From NCBI GenBank assembly GCA_016800925.1, contig JABCPU010000148.1, forward strand, positions 89,038 through 153,037: 64,000 bases of DNA. Reading direction: 5' to 3'. This DNA is from Suillus spraguei. Taxonomy: Eukaryota > Basidiomycota > Agaricomycetes > Boletales > Suillaceae. The notes under the pieces are model-generated. The model made no database searches, was not told the origin of the DNA, and saw only the letters and a list, made by a program, of their open reading frames with translations. The translations under genes were made by a program, and so were the position numbers. Of the stretch, positions 1-11,794 are shown in pieces. Within the stretch, counting starts at the first letter, position 1, and every line of letters begins with the position of its first letter.

Positions 1-8
1 GGATTGTC

Positions 9-1285
9 ATGCTGCGGACTAGCCTGCGGGTATGGAGACCAGCGAACAATCTACGCACTTTCTCTCATTCATGTCCGCGCCCTAATGCGGAGTCGACGAG
101 TTCTCTGTCTCCAGGACCGTCAAATATTGACCCGCAAGCCCAACCCCACCAGCAAGCTCATGCTAAGGTACCTGAGGACCTTAGTTGTTCACCCCCAGCC
201 GTATCTGCTGGTCCAAAAGTCCAGTCTGCTGACTCTCCTCGACAATTCAACTCCAAGATATCCGCATGCGATCTAGACACCATCAAACAGCGGATCGGAG
301 ATTGGATGGCACTTGCGACTGCTGGATTCAAGCAGCAAACAGACGAACTCCGTCAACGCACAGATGAGTTCACGCAGAAGACGTCCACAAAACTTTCTCA
401 ATTGGGCTCTCAACTCAACCGCGTAACGGGCTACGAGCAGATTGATACACTCAAACAACGGGTAGTCGAACAAGGTGTGCTGCATTCTCTTACTATGTCT
501 GCTACAACTGAATTGATGTTGACCAAGAGGCTAGAATCAAGGCTACTCGTCAAGCAGCTCGAGAAGCTAAGACAGCGTATGATGATGCTGTTTTACAGCG
601 CTCTCTTTCCCAGCGCCAAGTGAACGAGCTCTTGCAGCGCAAATCTTCGTGGACAGACAGCGACGTCAGCGCGTTCACTTCTCTCGTTCGTTCAGATCAT
701 CACTTGGAGCAACACGAGGTCACCACCAAGGCCAAGGTCTCCGAGAATGAAGATGCGCTGGATAGAGAGTTTGGAGAGCTCATGCGCGCCATACTAGCTA
801 GGTACCACGAGGAGCAAGTGTGGAGTGACAAGATCCGAAGTGCAAGTACCTACGGGAGTATGATGGTGCTCGGGGTAAATGTGGTGGTGTTCATAATGGC
901 TATCGTGGTGGTTGAACCGTGGAAGAGGCGGAGACTAGCGCAAACGTTCGAAAAGAAGGTGGAAGAAATGGCTGCGGAGACCCAAGCTTTGATAGAATCT
1001 GGGAGCGCAAAATTGGATGAGCGGTTGGTAAAGCAGGAGCGATTGATCTCAGAGATTGTGGAAAGGGCGGCACACGATACTCGAGAACTGTATAGTTCGT
1101 TGCCAGTGCCGGCTGTGATAGCATCAGTCGCTGGGAAACAAGCAGGCACTAGGCCGGAGCACCCGTCAATATGGTCACATCCAGTATCACGAATCATTCA
1201 AGACCGGGAGGTACTGCTTGTTGTGGGCAGCGCTATTGCAGGTGGTGCAATCACCCTTGCAGCCCGAAGTCTTTTCGGAAGTTAG
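9..1285 (+). CDS. SHE9: She9/Mdm33 mitochondrial inner-membrane protein
   Basis: Two exons, 9-474 and 528-1285, joined over a 53-bp GT-AG intron, give 407 residues. The first Met opens an Arg-rich, acid-free leader (MLRTSLRVWRPANNLRTFSH) typical of a mitochondrial presequence, so this start is preferred although the window edge is close. A long coiled coil fills the middle. The block around LLQRKSSWTDSDVSAFTSLV is the conserved She9/Mdm33 signature. One transmembrane segment lies near residues 263-285 (VNVVVFIMAIVVVEPW) and a second hydrophobic stretch is at the C-terminus. In yeast the family sits in the inner membrane and affects mitochondrial shape and membrane fission. That role is from the family, not from this sequence. 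No frame break was seen. An upstream in-frame extension beyond the window cannot be excluded. Confidence 0.85.
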
Positions 1286-1539
1286 TGTCGGTGAGAGGTC
1301 TTGTATATTTACGCCGGCGGACTCCTCCCATCACCCAGCGTTTTGATAACCATACCGTACCGAGTCATTTAGATCTGGATTCTGTACACCATGCCCATTA
1401 CCGTGACTTGTAAGGCTCAAGCGACTTCGATTTACGTAAGTGTCGCACGATAGGGGTTGGGCCACCTTTAGAAGTTCACGTGATTTAAACCTTGGCAAGT
1501 GGCTTTCCATAGTGTAGTGCGGTAGTTGCACAATTCACC

Positions 1540-4500
1540 ATGAAAGTCGTTACCACCTTTCACTCAGCATCATCTGTCGTAGATTCGCTCAAATTTAGGT
1601 TGAAAAATGAGCAATCCTCAGAATTTCTTGTCGTTGCAAAGCCAAATAGGCTTGATATCTATGCGCTACTTCCAGAAGGGCTCCGTCATCAAGAGGGTCT
1701 TGATATCTGGGGAAGAGTAAGGGTTATGAGAGCTGTGCCAGTATTGGTGAGTAAAAACCAGAAAACAACATGTCTGTAGTATTATATTGAGATTAGAGAC
1801 TTGTTTTCTAGAGCAGAAGCAGTATGAGTCTGCTCGTGCTTACCGATCACCCGGAGCCAGAGCTTATATTCCTATCTTTCACTGTGAATGGCACGGGATC
1901 AACAGGGATTACTGTCACGAAATATCTCTCATTGTTTGAGCGCAGTGCTCGGCCAGCAGAATTCTGCCACACTCTTCTAGTCGATCCTTCAGGGGGTGTG
2001 GCTATCGTGAGTGCATATACAGGCAAGCTCAAGGTCGTGGTACTTGACGAAAACGGAGAATATGACCATGACTTTGATGCATCGTATGTAGTGGTATTAT
2101 TCATGCTAATTGTACTCACGCATTGCTGTCAGAATAACTGAGCTCAACCTTCTAGACATTACTTTTGTATCAACATCTCGGGATATGTATACCTTGGCAA
2201 TGATGCACATCGACTACCAACAACGCCTCCAGCTTCTTGCTCGCGATCTTTCTATTGAGGACCTCCAGATTTCTCCGTCACCCTCACCACTCCTCCCTTC
2301 GCTCCCTGTCCCAGGCAAACTGTTTAGTACAGCCATGGACGACGATGGAACCCCTGCTATCATACACATCCCCTCCCACCAATGTGATGACGATGATTTT
2401 GAAGGTGGTATCCTTATCATCGGTGGGCGAACGATCATGCTATATGATTTTGTGGACGTCGAAACGCGGACGAAGAGGGAGAGCAAGAAGAAACGTGCAG
2501 ATAAGAAGAAAACCACTGGAAATGCAGGAGCAAATACTAAAGATAAAGGGATGGAGTGGAAAAAGAGGAAAGCTAGAGCTGCAGTAGAATGGCCATGGGC
2601 AGAAGTCACTGCGTAAGTTCCGTTCGCAGGACCAGGGTTCAGGCTCATCAGATGTTAGATGGTGTCACGTTGATGACAATGAGCGGAAGTACTTGATCGG
2701 GGACCGCTATGGAAGGCTCGCGTTGCTGTCGGTAAACCTTTCTGGAGGAACGAGGCTGACATTGATGGCACTCGGAGAGGTAGGTCTGCTCAAGTCCCGC
2801 TGGTTGTTCTTGCGCTGATTGTGTTCACTAAGACATCCGCATCAACAACGTTAACCTACCTTGCTAATCAAGTTTTTTACAATGGCTCGCACTTTGGTAG
2901 CTCGCAATTGTTCCAGATTACCACTACTCCATCTTCTGCGCTCGACGCCCCTACATTGCCTGTTCCGTCCACGATACCGACCATCAGCCCCAACGCACTT
3001 AACTCCCATGTGTCAGGCAGAAACAATGATGTATCGGGTTATATCGTCGTTGGAATGGGGAGTTATGTCACTGAACTAGACTCCTTCAACAATCTCGCTC
3101 CGATACTTGACGCTGTGTTGATTGATACGGATGGTAGTGGACAGGTATGTCAAATGTCTGTCTACTGACTTTCAAGTTGAGACTAAGTGATGCAGAACGA
3201 AATTGTAACATGCTCTGGTGGCAGAAACACGGGGAGCATCAAAGTCATACGGAGTGGTGCTGACTTTTCCGAGAAAGCGACAGTTCAGGGGCTCGGGAAT
3301 GTCACCCATATCTGGCCATTGAAAGAAATGTACTGTGCACCGTAAGTTTTTCATTCGTCCCGACACCTTTCAGAACCGCTGATGATGTAATTAAGCGATT
3401 ATGCACATGTTGTGGTCTCAACTCTGCAGGAAACGCACGCTTTTCGTTTTGACAATGCTTCATCTATCTCCAGCATCGACGGCGACAAGAACACTGGTTT
3501 CATCACCGATTTACCTACCATTGCAGTCTCAAATATCCTTCGACGCACGCGCAACGCAGAAAACAAGTCCGATTATGCAGATTCTAGGTTTGTTATACAG
3601 GTCGTTTCGAAGGGCATGCTGTTGCTCGAGTATGACCCTGGTGTGCGACAGTACTTGAGAGTTACTGAACTATGGACCTTGGAAAAGTTCGCGGATCCCG
3701 GTAAGGAGGGACTGTGGAAAGGGCGAGAGATTGTAGTTGCGAGTATCAATGCGAGCCAGGTTGTACTTGGACTCAACTGGGGGAGGGTGGTGGTGCTGAC
3801 CCTGGATGTGGAAGACAAGCGATTTATCAAGCTGAGGTGAGTATAAGCATCTAGGCGAAGATTTGATTGATTATTTGTGCGTTTTTGCAGGGAGCACAAC
3901 TTTGTGCACAATGATCGTGATGCGGAGATTTCAGCAGTTTCGTGTCTTCCGCAGGATCCAGCCAGGCCCTTCGCGTTAAATATTGTGGTCGGATTCTGGA
4001 CGTCTAAGCAGGTCGAGATACTCTCATTGAGACCTGCAGATGGAACCATGCCTACAATTACAAAGACCCCTGTACTCTCCTCTGCACCCCGCTCACTGCT
4101 GTTGTACAATTTCACGTCTAATGACTCCAAGCTGTCAAATGTACACTTACTCATCGGGCTCACAGATGGTTCTATTGCGTCATTTGTGTATCGAAATGAT
4201 CAACTACTTGACCAGAAGCTGATTTCCATTGGAAATCTGCCCGTAACAATGCGTTCGTGTCGGATCGGTACGAAACAAACAGTGCTTGCATGTGGAAGCC
4301 GGACAGCAATTTTATTCTGGGAAAAAGAGAGGTTGATGAATTCGCCACTTATACTCAAGGTCTGTGAAACTTTTAGCGTCATTGTTCTTGACCAACGAGT
4401 TTGTAGGATGTGACAGCTGCAGCAGAAATGAGTACAAATGCTTACCCATCGTCCATAGTCCTTGCCAACTCCGACGGCCTGGTCTTCGGGAACGTGAACA

Positions 4501-6012
4501 ACTTCGACAAATTGCACATTCGCTCTGTGGGTTAAAAGACTTGCTTCTCTGGCGGAGTCCAGCTGACGGCTAGTTCTCAGATACCTCTGGGCTTCAACAA
4601 TCCCATACACGTTACACATATTCCTACGCTTAGAGCTTTTGCCGTCGCATGTCGTTGCGTGACTCCGGCTCGCATCGGCGATTTGGAGGATATCAAGGGC
4701 TCCATACAAGTCTTTGACGACATATCGTTTAATAGTAAGTCGAGTCTAACGCACAAAGCAAAGAAGTTTCTTGATGATATGACACAGAGCTCGGGCATTT
4801 TAATCTGGAGCAAGGCGAGGAACCGACATCATTGCTGTCCTTCACAACGAATTCCGGGTCGTATCTGTGTGCAGCAGCGGTGACACTCGAAGATGAAGAC
4901 ACCGAAGCCTCAAAGGGACGCCTTTTTGTTTTAGAATTGAGATCGAACGCATTGCAGGTAAACATGTCTGTCATAACCTCGTATGACGTCAAGGGATGCC
5001 CCTACGCTTTGACTTCCGTGAATTCTATGATCGCTGCGGCAGTTAACAGCATGGTAACGAATCAGCCTATAAACTGTATGTGCACTTAATTGCCCCGCAG
5101 GTCGTTGTCTTCAAGATGGACACAGGGAGCGGAAATATGATAATGGCAAAGATGGCAACCTGGAACCACAACTATCTAGTAACAAGTCTTGCGTCTCGCG
5201 GCGATGTCATTCTTTTAGGTGACGCAATCAGTTCGATTTCGATGTTGCGGCTCGAGGACAATCGACTGCACTTGATTGCCAGAGACTATGGGGCAATATG
5301 GCCCACCTGTGTCGAGCTCATAAGCAACTCCACCCTGATTGGTGCAAATGTAAGCCGAGGTCCATTGCTTGACGTTGTAGTCTCAATCCTCAATCTCTTG
5401 TGCTCAGAGTGAATACAACCTTTATACATTCAGTCTCCAGAACTCAGGCACACGGCAACTCCTGGAGAAAGACGGAAATTACTTCCTTGGGGACTTGGTC
5501 AACAAGTTCCTGCCTGGTACACCTACCCCTTATCGTGACTTTCCCATGCTTACGCAGATTAGGTACACTATCGTCTCAGGAGGTTCCGCTCGACGCGCCG
5601 ATGCAGCCCCAACAGTTGTTCTTCACGTCTGCCGGCCTTATCGGTGTGATTATCGATCTTGCCGACGATCTTGCATTGGACCTCACCGGCCTTGAACGTA
5701 ACCTGTCAAACTATATCCAAAAACAGGATGGGTCAACTCACACAAAGTGCGTAATGAGTCGTTGCTTTCAATATTCACCCAATTCAATTTGTACGTAGGT
5801 ATCGCACGCCAAAAAATATCCGCGGCCGCAGTGATGCGGATGCGTCATCCTTCGGGTTCCTCGATGGCGACTTCCTCGAGCGCTTCTTGCAGTTTGTGGC
5901 AAACCCTCAGGCAATCAAACAAATTATGGATGGACAAAGTGAGCCTGAAAAACTCACGATATCGGCAGACAGGATCCAGAAGGTGTTGGAGAGCATGCAA
6001 AGCATGCATTGA
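1540..6012 (+). CDS. DDB1: DNA damage-binding protein 1 (DDB1), CUL4 adaptor
   Basis: Fifteen exons splice cleanly into 1,247 residues, close to the 1,140 of animal DDB1: 1540-1746, 1812-2083, 2133-2612, 2659-2779, 2833-3144, 3196-3341, 3396-3836, 3891-4359, 4407-4526, 4581-4734, 4788-5053, 5101-5349, 5408-5516, 5563-5746, 5799-6012. All introns are 46-65 bp with GT-AG ends. The family blocks follow in order: N-terminal FLVVAKPNRLDIYALLPEGL, central TCSGGRNTGSIKVIRSG, LALAN-type VLANSDGLVFGNVNNFDKLH, and the C-terminal FGFLDGDFLERFLQF helix before the stop. This is the three-propeller MMS1_N/CPSF_A fold. DDB1 links substrate receptors to the CUL4-RING ubiquitin ligase in repair and replication control. 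A Lys-rich insertion near 2470-2580 (KKKRADKKKT) is unusual for animal DDB1. It is the nearest gene to SHE9 on the same strand, but no functional link is implied. Confidence 0.93.
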
Positions 6013-6216
6013 GCGAGCGAGGGGATTAAGCGAAGTTGCGATTTGATCACTTTGAACTAACTCAACTTCGTTAACTATCAAATGCAAGTATGTATTCCTT
6101 CATGAAAATGAAAATCGACTACGACTACTGGTGGTGATGTGATCGTTACATCAAATGAACGGATGGTAGTTGGAACGAGCTGAGAAGGTAGCTGCACGGG
6201 TGTAGTATCCGTCTTC

Positions 6217-9200
6217 CTACGACCAGAGGGCCGCATACAGCTGTGAGACAACAGAAAGAGCCCCAACATCCGTAATAATGTCTTCCTGGTCATTAGAGTT
6301 GCGTGGAGCGAAATAAAATCCGGAAACAAGAACGACGTAGCTGTGACACATCAACACGTCGTACAATATAACCCAAGATAGATGCTTACCTCAAAATGAG
6401 GATACTTCCACGGTGGTAATTACTCTTGGCCTCGATATAGGTATAGGTCATCAGAAAGACGGATAAGATGATCGCGATAACATCCCAGCGCGGGAATACA
6501 AGCCTAGAGAAATATAAGGGTAAATGGACTTAACATCTACAACACCAGGAGCATGTTTTGATACGCACGTAAACGCATTTGCGATCTCGCCCATTTTCTC
6601 GGGCGCATACCAAGCGGAGAACGCAACCATGGCTGGGATCTGAAGCAGACAGACTTGCAAGGCATAGGCAGAGCCAATTTCAACACTGGGGAAGAGGAAT
6701 CACAAGCGGAGCGGTTAGGTGTGAAGGATGACAAACAGTTTAAAGAATACCTTAGCGAGATATTTCCGTTCAGGGCAAACGATATAGCATTCATGAATTC
6801 CGTAGTATTCGGCACCAGCGCGAACAAAGTGACTCCCAAGAATTTTTCCTCAATCCCAGAGCCTTTGAGTACGACATCCACCATATCCACAAGGAGCTCT
6901 AGTGCCCCAATTAATCAGCGGCTACACGGGATGAAAATGCAGACGTACCGGCAATAAGGGCATATAAAGCCGTACATGACAGCAACACTGCCGCACTCGT
7001 TACACGGCTCCACTCTGGTGCCTCATGTCCATGAGCTGATCCGTGTTCCTCCTCAGCCATGCTTGCGCGGGCCGCCCGAATGTGCGCGTGCTGGTGGCGA
7101 AGGGCGCTGACAGTTGCCACAGCTACTGCACGCGTAAAGTCATCACTGGACATAGTGGGGGGCAGGGGCAGGGCACCGGTAGACTTGATGGCATGGTCAA
7201 CGGACTCGAAAAGAGGAGTGTACTGTGTTTGAGATTGAGCGCTTTGGGGAGTGGTATGCGGAGCGTAGGAAACACGTCGAAGCACCGAAGGGGAAGTGAG
7301 AGACGTCGTTGGAACGGGAAGATGTTGAGCTGGGGTCTGAAACCGGGGATCGTCTTCCAGTTGCGCTCGTTCACGGGATCCCTCCGGTCGCGGACGTGGC
7401 TCGCGAATTATTGGTGGGATCTGCGACGGCGGGGACTGCGCTGTACTTCCTGTGGTTGCATTAGAGTGAGGGCGATTATGTTGATAGAGCGAGAGACGCG
7501 ATGGGTGCGTGGTTGGAAGGTCGAGGGGCTGCAGGAGCGGTTGTGGGTTCTGCCATATCTGAGTGGCATGTGTGCGGAGAGAAAACCACAGGCCTATCAA
7601 ATACGACTGCGGCAAGTATAAGGGTTATAAAAATTGTACGCATCTAGTGAGGGGACTCACAAACAGTAAAATCGCGGCACAGAAGTACATGAGGCTCTTC
7701 ACAGTAGACTGATAAAATGGATCTTCAGCAGGGTGCGGGTGTTGGTAGTAGCACTGGTCGCATTTCCACTCGGACGAGCTGCGGGAGCTATCGGGACATC
7801 CGCTACAAATTAGCTGGAACTACAAGCAGGGTCAATATATGTTTCTACCGGAAAGAAACATCAAGAGAGGAAAAGACTCACATTCCCATATATTTGATAG
7901 AACAACGTCGGTGTTAGTGTCCCAATAAATGCCATGATTAACATCATGCTTGTTACGCCTGCGCTCTTAGCATTGAACTTCATCTCCTTCTTCCTCCACG
8001 CGCCGGCGCACATACTCATACCGGGCATCAGCAGTACTCCCGCTAATAAAGATCCCACGATAGACCCTTCAACGAGACGCCCCTTGTTTTCGGTCAATGC
8101 GATAGAATAGAGGACGACCTCAACGACGCTTCCAAATGTGGCATTGATAACGGCGCCCATGCCGATAGAACTTTGGGCGCTGATGCTCGCCACAGCCATG
8201 CCAATGAAGTAAGAGAGGGGAATAACGCTCGCAAGGCTCAGGAGGAAAATAAGTCCCTTTGAGGCGATGAGGGCGAGGATGCGAGGGACATGCTTGCCGT
8301 CCTCCTCTAGACGCTCTGCCATACGCATGAGCACAAATCCATCAAAAATAACGAAGAAGACAAGTGGAAGGAGATTGACGAAAATGATATTAACACCTCC
8401 AACAGTGTATTTGTAGTATTGCCACCCAACAGCACGATAGACGCATAGTAGTACGGTGCTCCTATGGCCAGACGTAGAGGGGATAGCCTGACCAGCTGCG
8501 AGGCGGGGTGTCTTGACTGCACTAGGTGGGACGAGTGGCGCAGCACAGAAGCGTATCCGGGTAGGAGATGCGAATATGTATTTGATAAGAGCCCAATTAA
8601 GCTTGGCCATCGGGACAGTGATAATGAGTGCCCAGCAGGTAATACAAGTGAGCAGAAGGAGTGGGGCAACGAGCGTTGTGAACAGGATCCAGAAAATGGC
8701 CCTGCCCAACCAGTCAGCGGAGATCTTTTCATACGGCGTGCGGTCGGTCGGGCTTGGGGCAGCTCCGTAAGATTTGGAGGGAGCTAAAGGGCGGAGGGAA
8801 GTTCGTTCGCTGTTAGTATTTGGGGTGATGGTGGGCGTGCGAGAGAGGGACCGGTTGACATCGACGATGTTAGCGCTACAAACAGGCCCAGCATCCTCAT
8901 GTGGCAGTGTGCTTTCTTCATCATTTCCCTCAGCATCCCCTTTGACATACTTGCCAAATGGCCATGCAAGGTACCAGCCCAAACCGAACATGAGCACAGC
9001 ATAGCGTCTGCCACCAAGTGGAATGAGATACAGCAAAGCAGATACAGCAAAGCAAGCCAGCGCAAGCCACCAGCCAAAGCAGAAAACCCAGAAAATGTTT
9101 CCCGGGAGGAGGTGGCGCTCTGCTTGAGCGGAAGGGACGGAGTGTAGGGCAGCATCGGCATGACGAGTGACGGAGCGCGATTTCTTGTATAATGCAGGTT

Positions 9201-9735
9201 TCCAAATGGGCAAACCAAAAGGGTGTTCAACGTTGATGAGCGACTGACGATCTTTGACTGTAATGGGATCATCATCATCTCTGCTGTTTGAGTCATCGTG
9301 CTCCGAGCCTGTCTCTCGTTCTTCACTGTCCCCTTCTTCTTCCACTTCTCCCTCCTGGTCTTGTGAGGGTGCAATGCCTTTGCCACGATCTCTGCTTCCT
9401 TCACCACCTCTGTCATTGTCATGATCTTCATAGCTAATCTCTTCATCCTCGCTTAGCACGCCATCGTTATCCCTGATTGAACGACGAGGGCGACGAGAGC
9501 TGCTGGTGCTGGTGCTGCGGGTGCGGCTGTTTGATAGACTATGGCTAATGGATGGCTGGGGGTATGATGCCCGCGGCGTCGGTGATGAGGAAGAAAAGTA
9601 GGATGTCCCTACATTATGATGTGTTGGTGTCGCAATGGGTGACCAGTGCGAACTGTGGCTTCTGCTGCGGTGGAGATGGAGGTGACTGGTTGGAGTGGGG
9701 GTCGTGGAGAGCTCTGGGTTGTCGTGGTCGTCCAT
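6217..9735 (-). CDS. VNX1: Vacuolar CAX-family cation/proton exchanger, VNX1 type
   Basis: Seven exons on the minus strand give 1,057 residues: 9735-7882, 7819-7661, 7606-6949, 6898-6751, 6685-6569, 6503-6390, 6340-6217. The first about 170 residues are Ser/Arg-rich and then strongly acidic, and should be cytosolic. Next comes EHPFGLPIWKPALYKK, a signature of type-II CAX proteins such as yeast Vnx1. Two sodium/calcium-exchanger repeats follow. The first carries FGSVVEVVLYSIALTENKG and the second ALVPNTTEFMNAISFALNGN, with the conserved Glu of each ion-binding motif present. A Cys-rich lumenal loop (CSGCP, KCDQCYYQHPHP) and a long Pro/Gln/Ser-rich loop (about residues 700-850) lie between them. 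In yeast Vnx1 exchanges vacuolar Na+ or K+ for protons. Whether this protein prefers Ca2+ or monovalent ions cannot be read from the sequence. No frame breaks. Confidence 0.88.
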
Positions 9736-10037
9736 GTTTACTAGTTTTGCACGAGCAAGTACCAGGGCTAGTGTTCCTACTATCTAAGTAGTCTCTCGTG
9801 ACGAGGCAGGTCCAATAATATTCAAATTTCACAAGACCTAGACAACCGTCAAAGGCAGTCGCGATTACGTTCTTTCTACATTAGGTAGATCTATAAATAT
9901 AGATGTCTTTTCGGACCTCACATCAAAATATATTATATATCGACCCTCATAGTCAAAGAATCGAATACCCCTCATGCTAATTTGTTATTTTGAGAGCAGG
10001 GTAACTTAGGCCACACGATGTCTGCTATGACAATGAT

Positions 10038-10804
10038 GTACAGTTGATTCGCTCATACATAGCCTTGACATGCATTATGAAGTACGAAATTAATAGGGTG
10101 GGACACAATGTACTGCGTAAAGGCATTGTTCTGCTTGTGCGGCATTGTTTCTTTGAACTTTGTATAGAAGCCAGTAAGCAGTATCATACACAAAAATGTC
10201 TCTAAGCTTGAAGCGTAAACCCCGTGATAAGCCTGCAGCATACAACTGACCTGTGAAACAGCGGAAAATTATCACAAAGGACACTCCTCAAACTTCAGCT
10301 CTTTCACTTGACAGTTCATCTTCATCTCGTAGAAATCTCACAATCTCTGACTGGATGACAGTCTATTCATTCATTGACTCTCATCCCACTTGCAGAAGCT
10401 GCATCTCGTCGTACTGGCCTCAAAATTCGTATTCCTGCGCGTCCACAGCAAGCTGCAGCTGACCAACTTTCGAAGTTGACCTTAAGCAATCGTTAACGAT
10501 TTCAAGGCACGCAATCGCATTTTTGGTCAATTGATAATCCACAATTTTCACTTAACTTATCATCATAACTTTGTAAATTTCGCGCTCAACTACAACGAGA
10601 AGAAATACTTAATGCTAGGCAGACCTCTCTAGATCAATTTTTTCTTTGTATAATTAGCAGATACTATGGGTAATTTGATGTCACACTTTTGGCGGAGGTC
10701 ACATTATGTCGCGAAAGTGTGACATATACGGTGTTGCATATCTCTCATAATGCATGGACTTTTGGCGGTCCCGACCGTATACATTATGAGCGAATCAACT
10801 GTAC
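10038..10804. mobile_element. MITE-like element with 20-bp inverted ends
   Basis: The 20 bases at 10,038-10,057 (GTACAGTTGATTCGCTCATA) are the exact reverse complement of 10,785-10,804. A second inverted match (CATGCATTATGA) lies inside each arm near 10,069-10,080 and 10,744-10,755. The 767-bp span is AT-rich and contains a further hairpin around 10,680-10,727 (GTCACACTTT / AAAGTGTGAC). I could not settle a target-site duplication, so the element class is open. Size and structure fit a miniature inverted-repeat element. Confidence 0.45.
10253..10462 (+). pseudogene. Possible remnant of a CENP-B/pogo-type transposase N-terminus
   Basis: A short frame contains SSSSRRNLTISDWMTVYSFI followed by DSHP, which resembles the helix-turn-helix start of CENP-B/Tc5-type transposases of basidiomycetes. 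After about 45 residues the similarity stops, and a shifted frame reads AEAASRRTGLKIRIPARPQQ. It lies inside the MITE-like inverted repeats, so it may be what is left of the parent element. The similarity is from memory of the family pattern and is weak. Confidence 0.25.
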
Positions 10805-11794
10805 GCTCAGAGGTTCCAAGTTATAGTACTATTTTTTTGACCGCTTTAAAATCAGATCTCTCAGCTCATACTTTTACCTCCGACAGATCGTCTCTCTGCC
10901 TACGGTCACCGCTCATGCTCATGACCCATATAAGACCTTCAGGTACCCGTCAGACCTTCCGGATTTTCTGGATCACGGTAGTCTTGCGCACAAACGAATT
11001 ACAATTTCCGTTCACGTTTCATGAATTTGGGCCATGCACTGGTACAGCCTGGTGCAAATGTGTGACCTATGTAAACTTGCGCTAGGATTGTCTCCTGAAG
11101 TCGGTGTCCAGGTTGACACCCTGCTGATGATTTTCCTCTTTATCTCCGCTGTCAATGACGTGGTACATGATGTGAGCTGGCTTTGTTCATGTTCCGTTAA
11201 GCATTCCTAAATAGTTCATACTCAAATACGCAACCTCGACTCATCTTTATAAATCCGAGGTCGGCTCGAAAGACCGATCCGGCCGTATACCTCATCGTCT
11301 CAGGGGCTAGACACAAGACTTGTGAGTCATGTGCATGAGATCCCAACGGCTTGCGGCTGGCCCAATTAATGGACGAACGGATCATTGTGAGGCTTAAGAG
11401 GGAGCTTCCTACGTAGAAGTAGAAGTAGAAGCGGACGTGGTAGCGGTGGCCGACAAGAGCTTTTGCAGCTGTAAAACAGCGCTTTACCTTGGGGAACAGT
11501 GGCTGCAGCGCCAAGTACAGGAGGTGGTCAGCCTACTGAGGAGTATATGAAGACCTTACTTACTTTCTCTTCGCTTCGCTCGAGAAAGTGTCCAACATAA
11601 AGGTCACATCCTGTCTTTGACCCTTTTGTCAAACAACGCCTTGGCACATACCCAAATCTAACTGGAGAAATTCACGTACTTGTTTATTCGGGGCTCAGCG
11701 TGGCTCAGCAGGCTACGGCTTACCGTTACAAGGCTCCCATGCCTTGCATACTTACATCATGTCACAGTGAATCCATATTATTACACTATTACTA

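Larger units (their letters stand above)
9736..11794. other. Gene-poor interval between VNX1 and CHL1
   Basis: About 2 kb separates the start of the exchanger gene and the end of CHL1. No open frame here has convincing codon structure or family similarity, apart from a short transposase-like remnant near 10,253-10,462. Two inverted arms at 10,038 and 10,785 suggest a small non-autonomous DNA element (listed separately). The stretch 10,860-11,790 shows nothing I can name. It must also hold the promoter of the exchanger gene, which is transcribed leftward from 9,735. Confidence 0.5.

Noticed and set aside
11680..11790. Possible tRNA-like fold near 11,690
   Set aside because: GGCTCAGCGTGGCTCAGCAG looked like a D-arm, but no matching acceptor stem, anticodon arm and T-arm could be paired.
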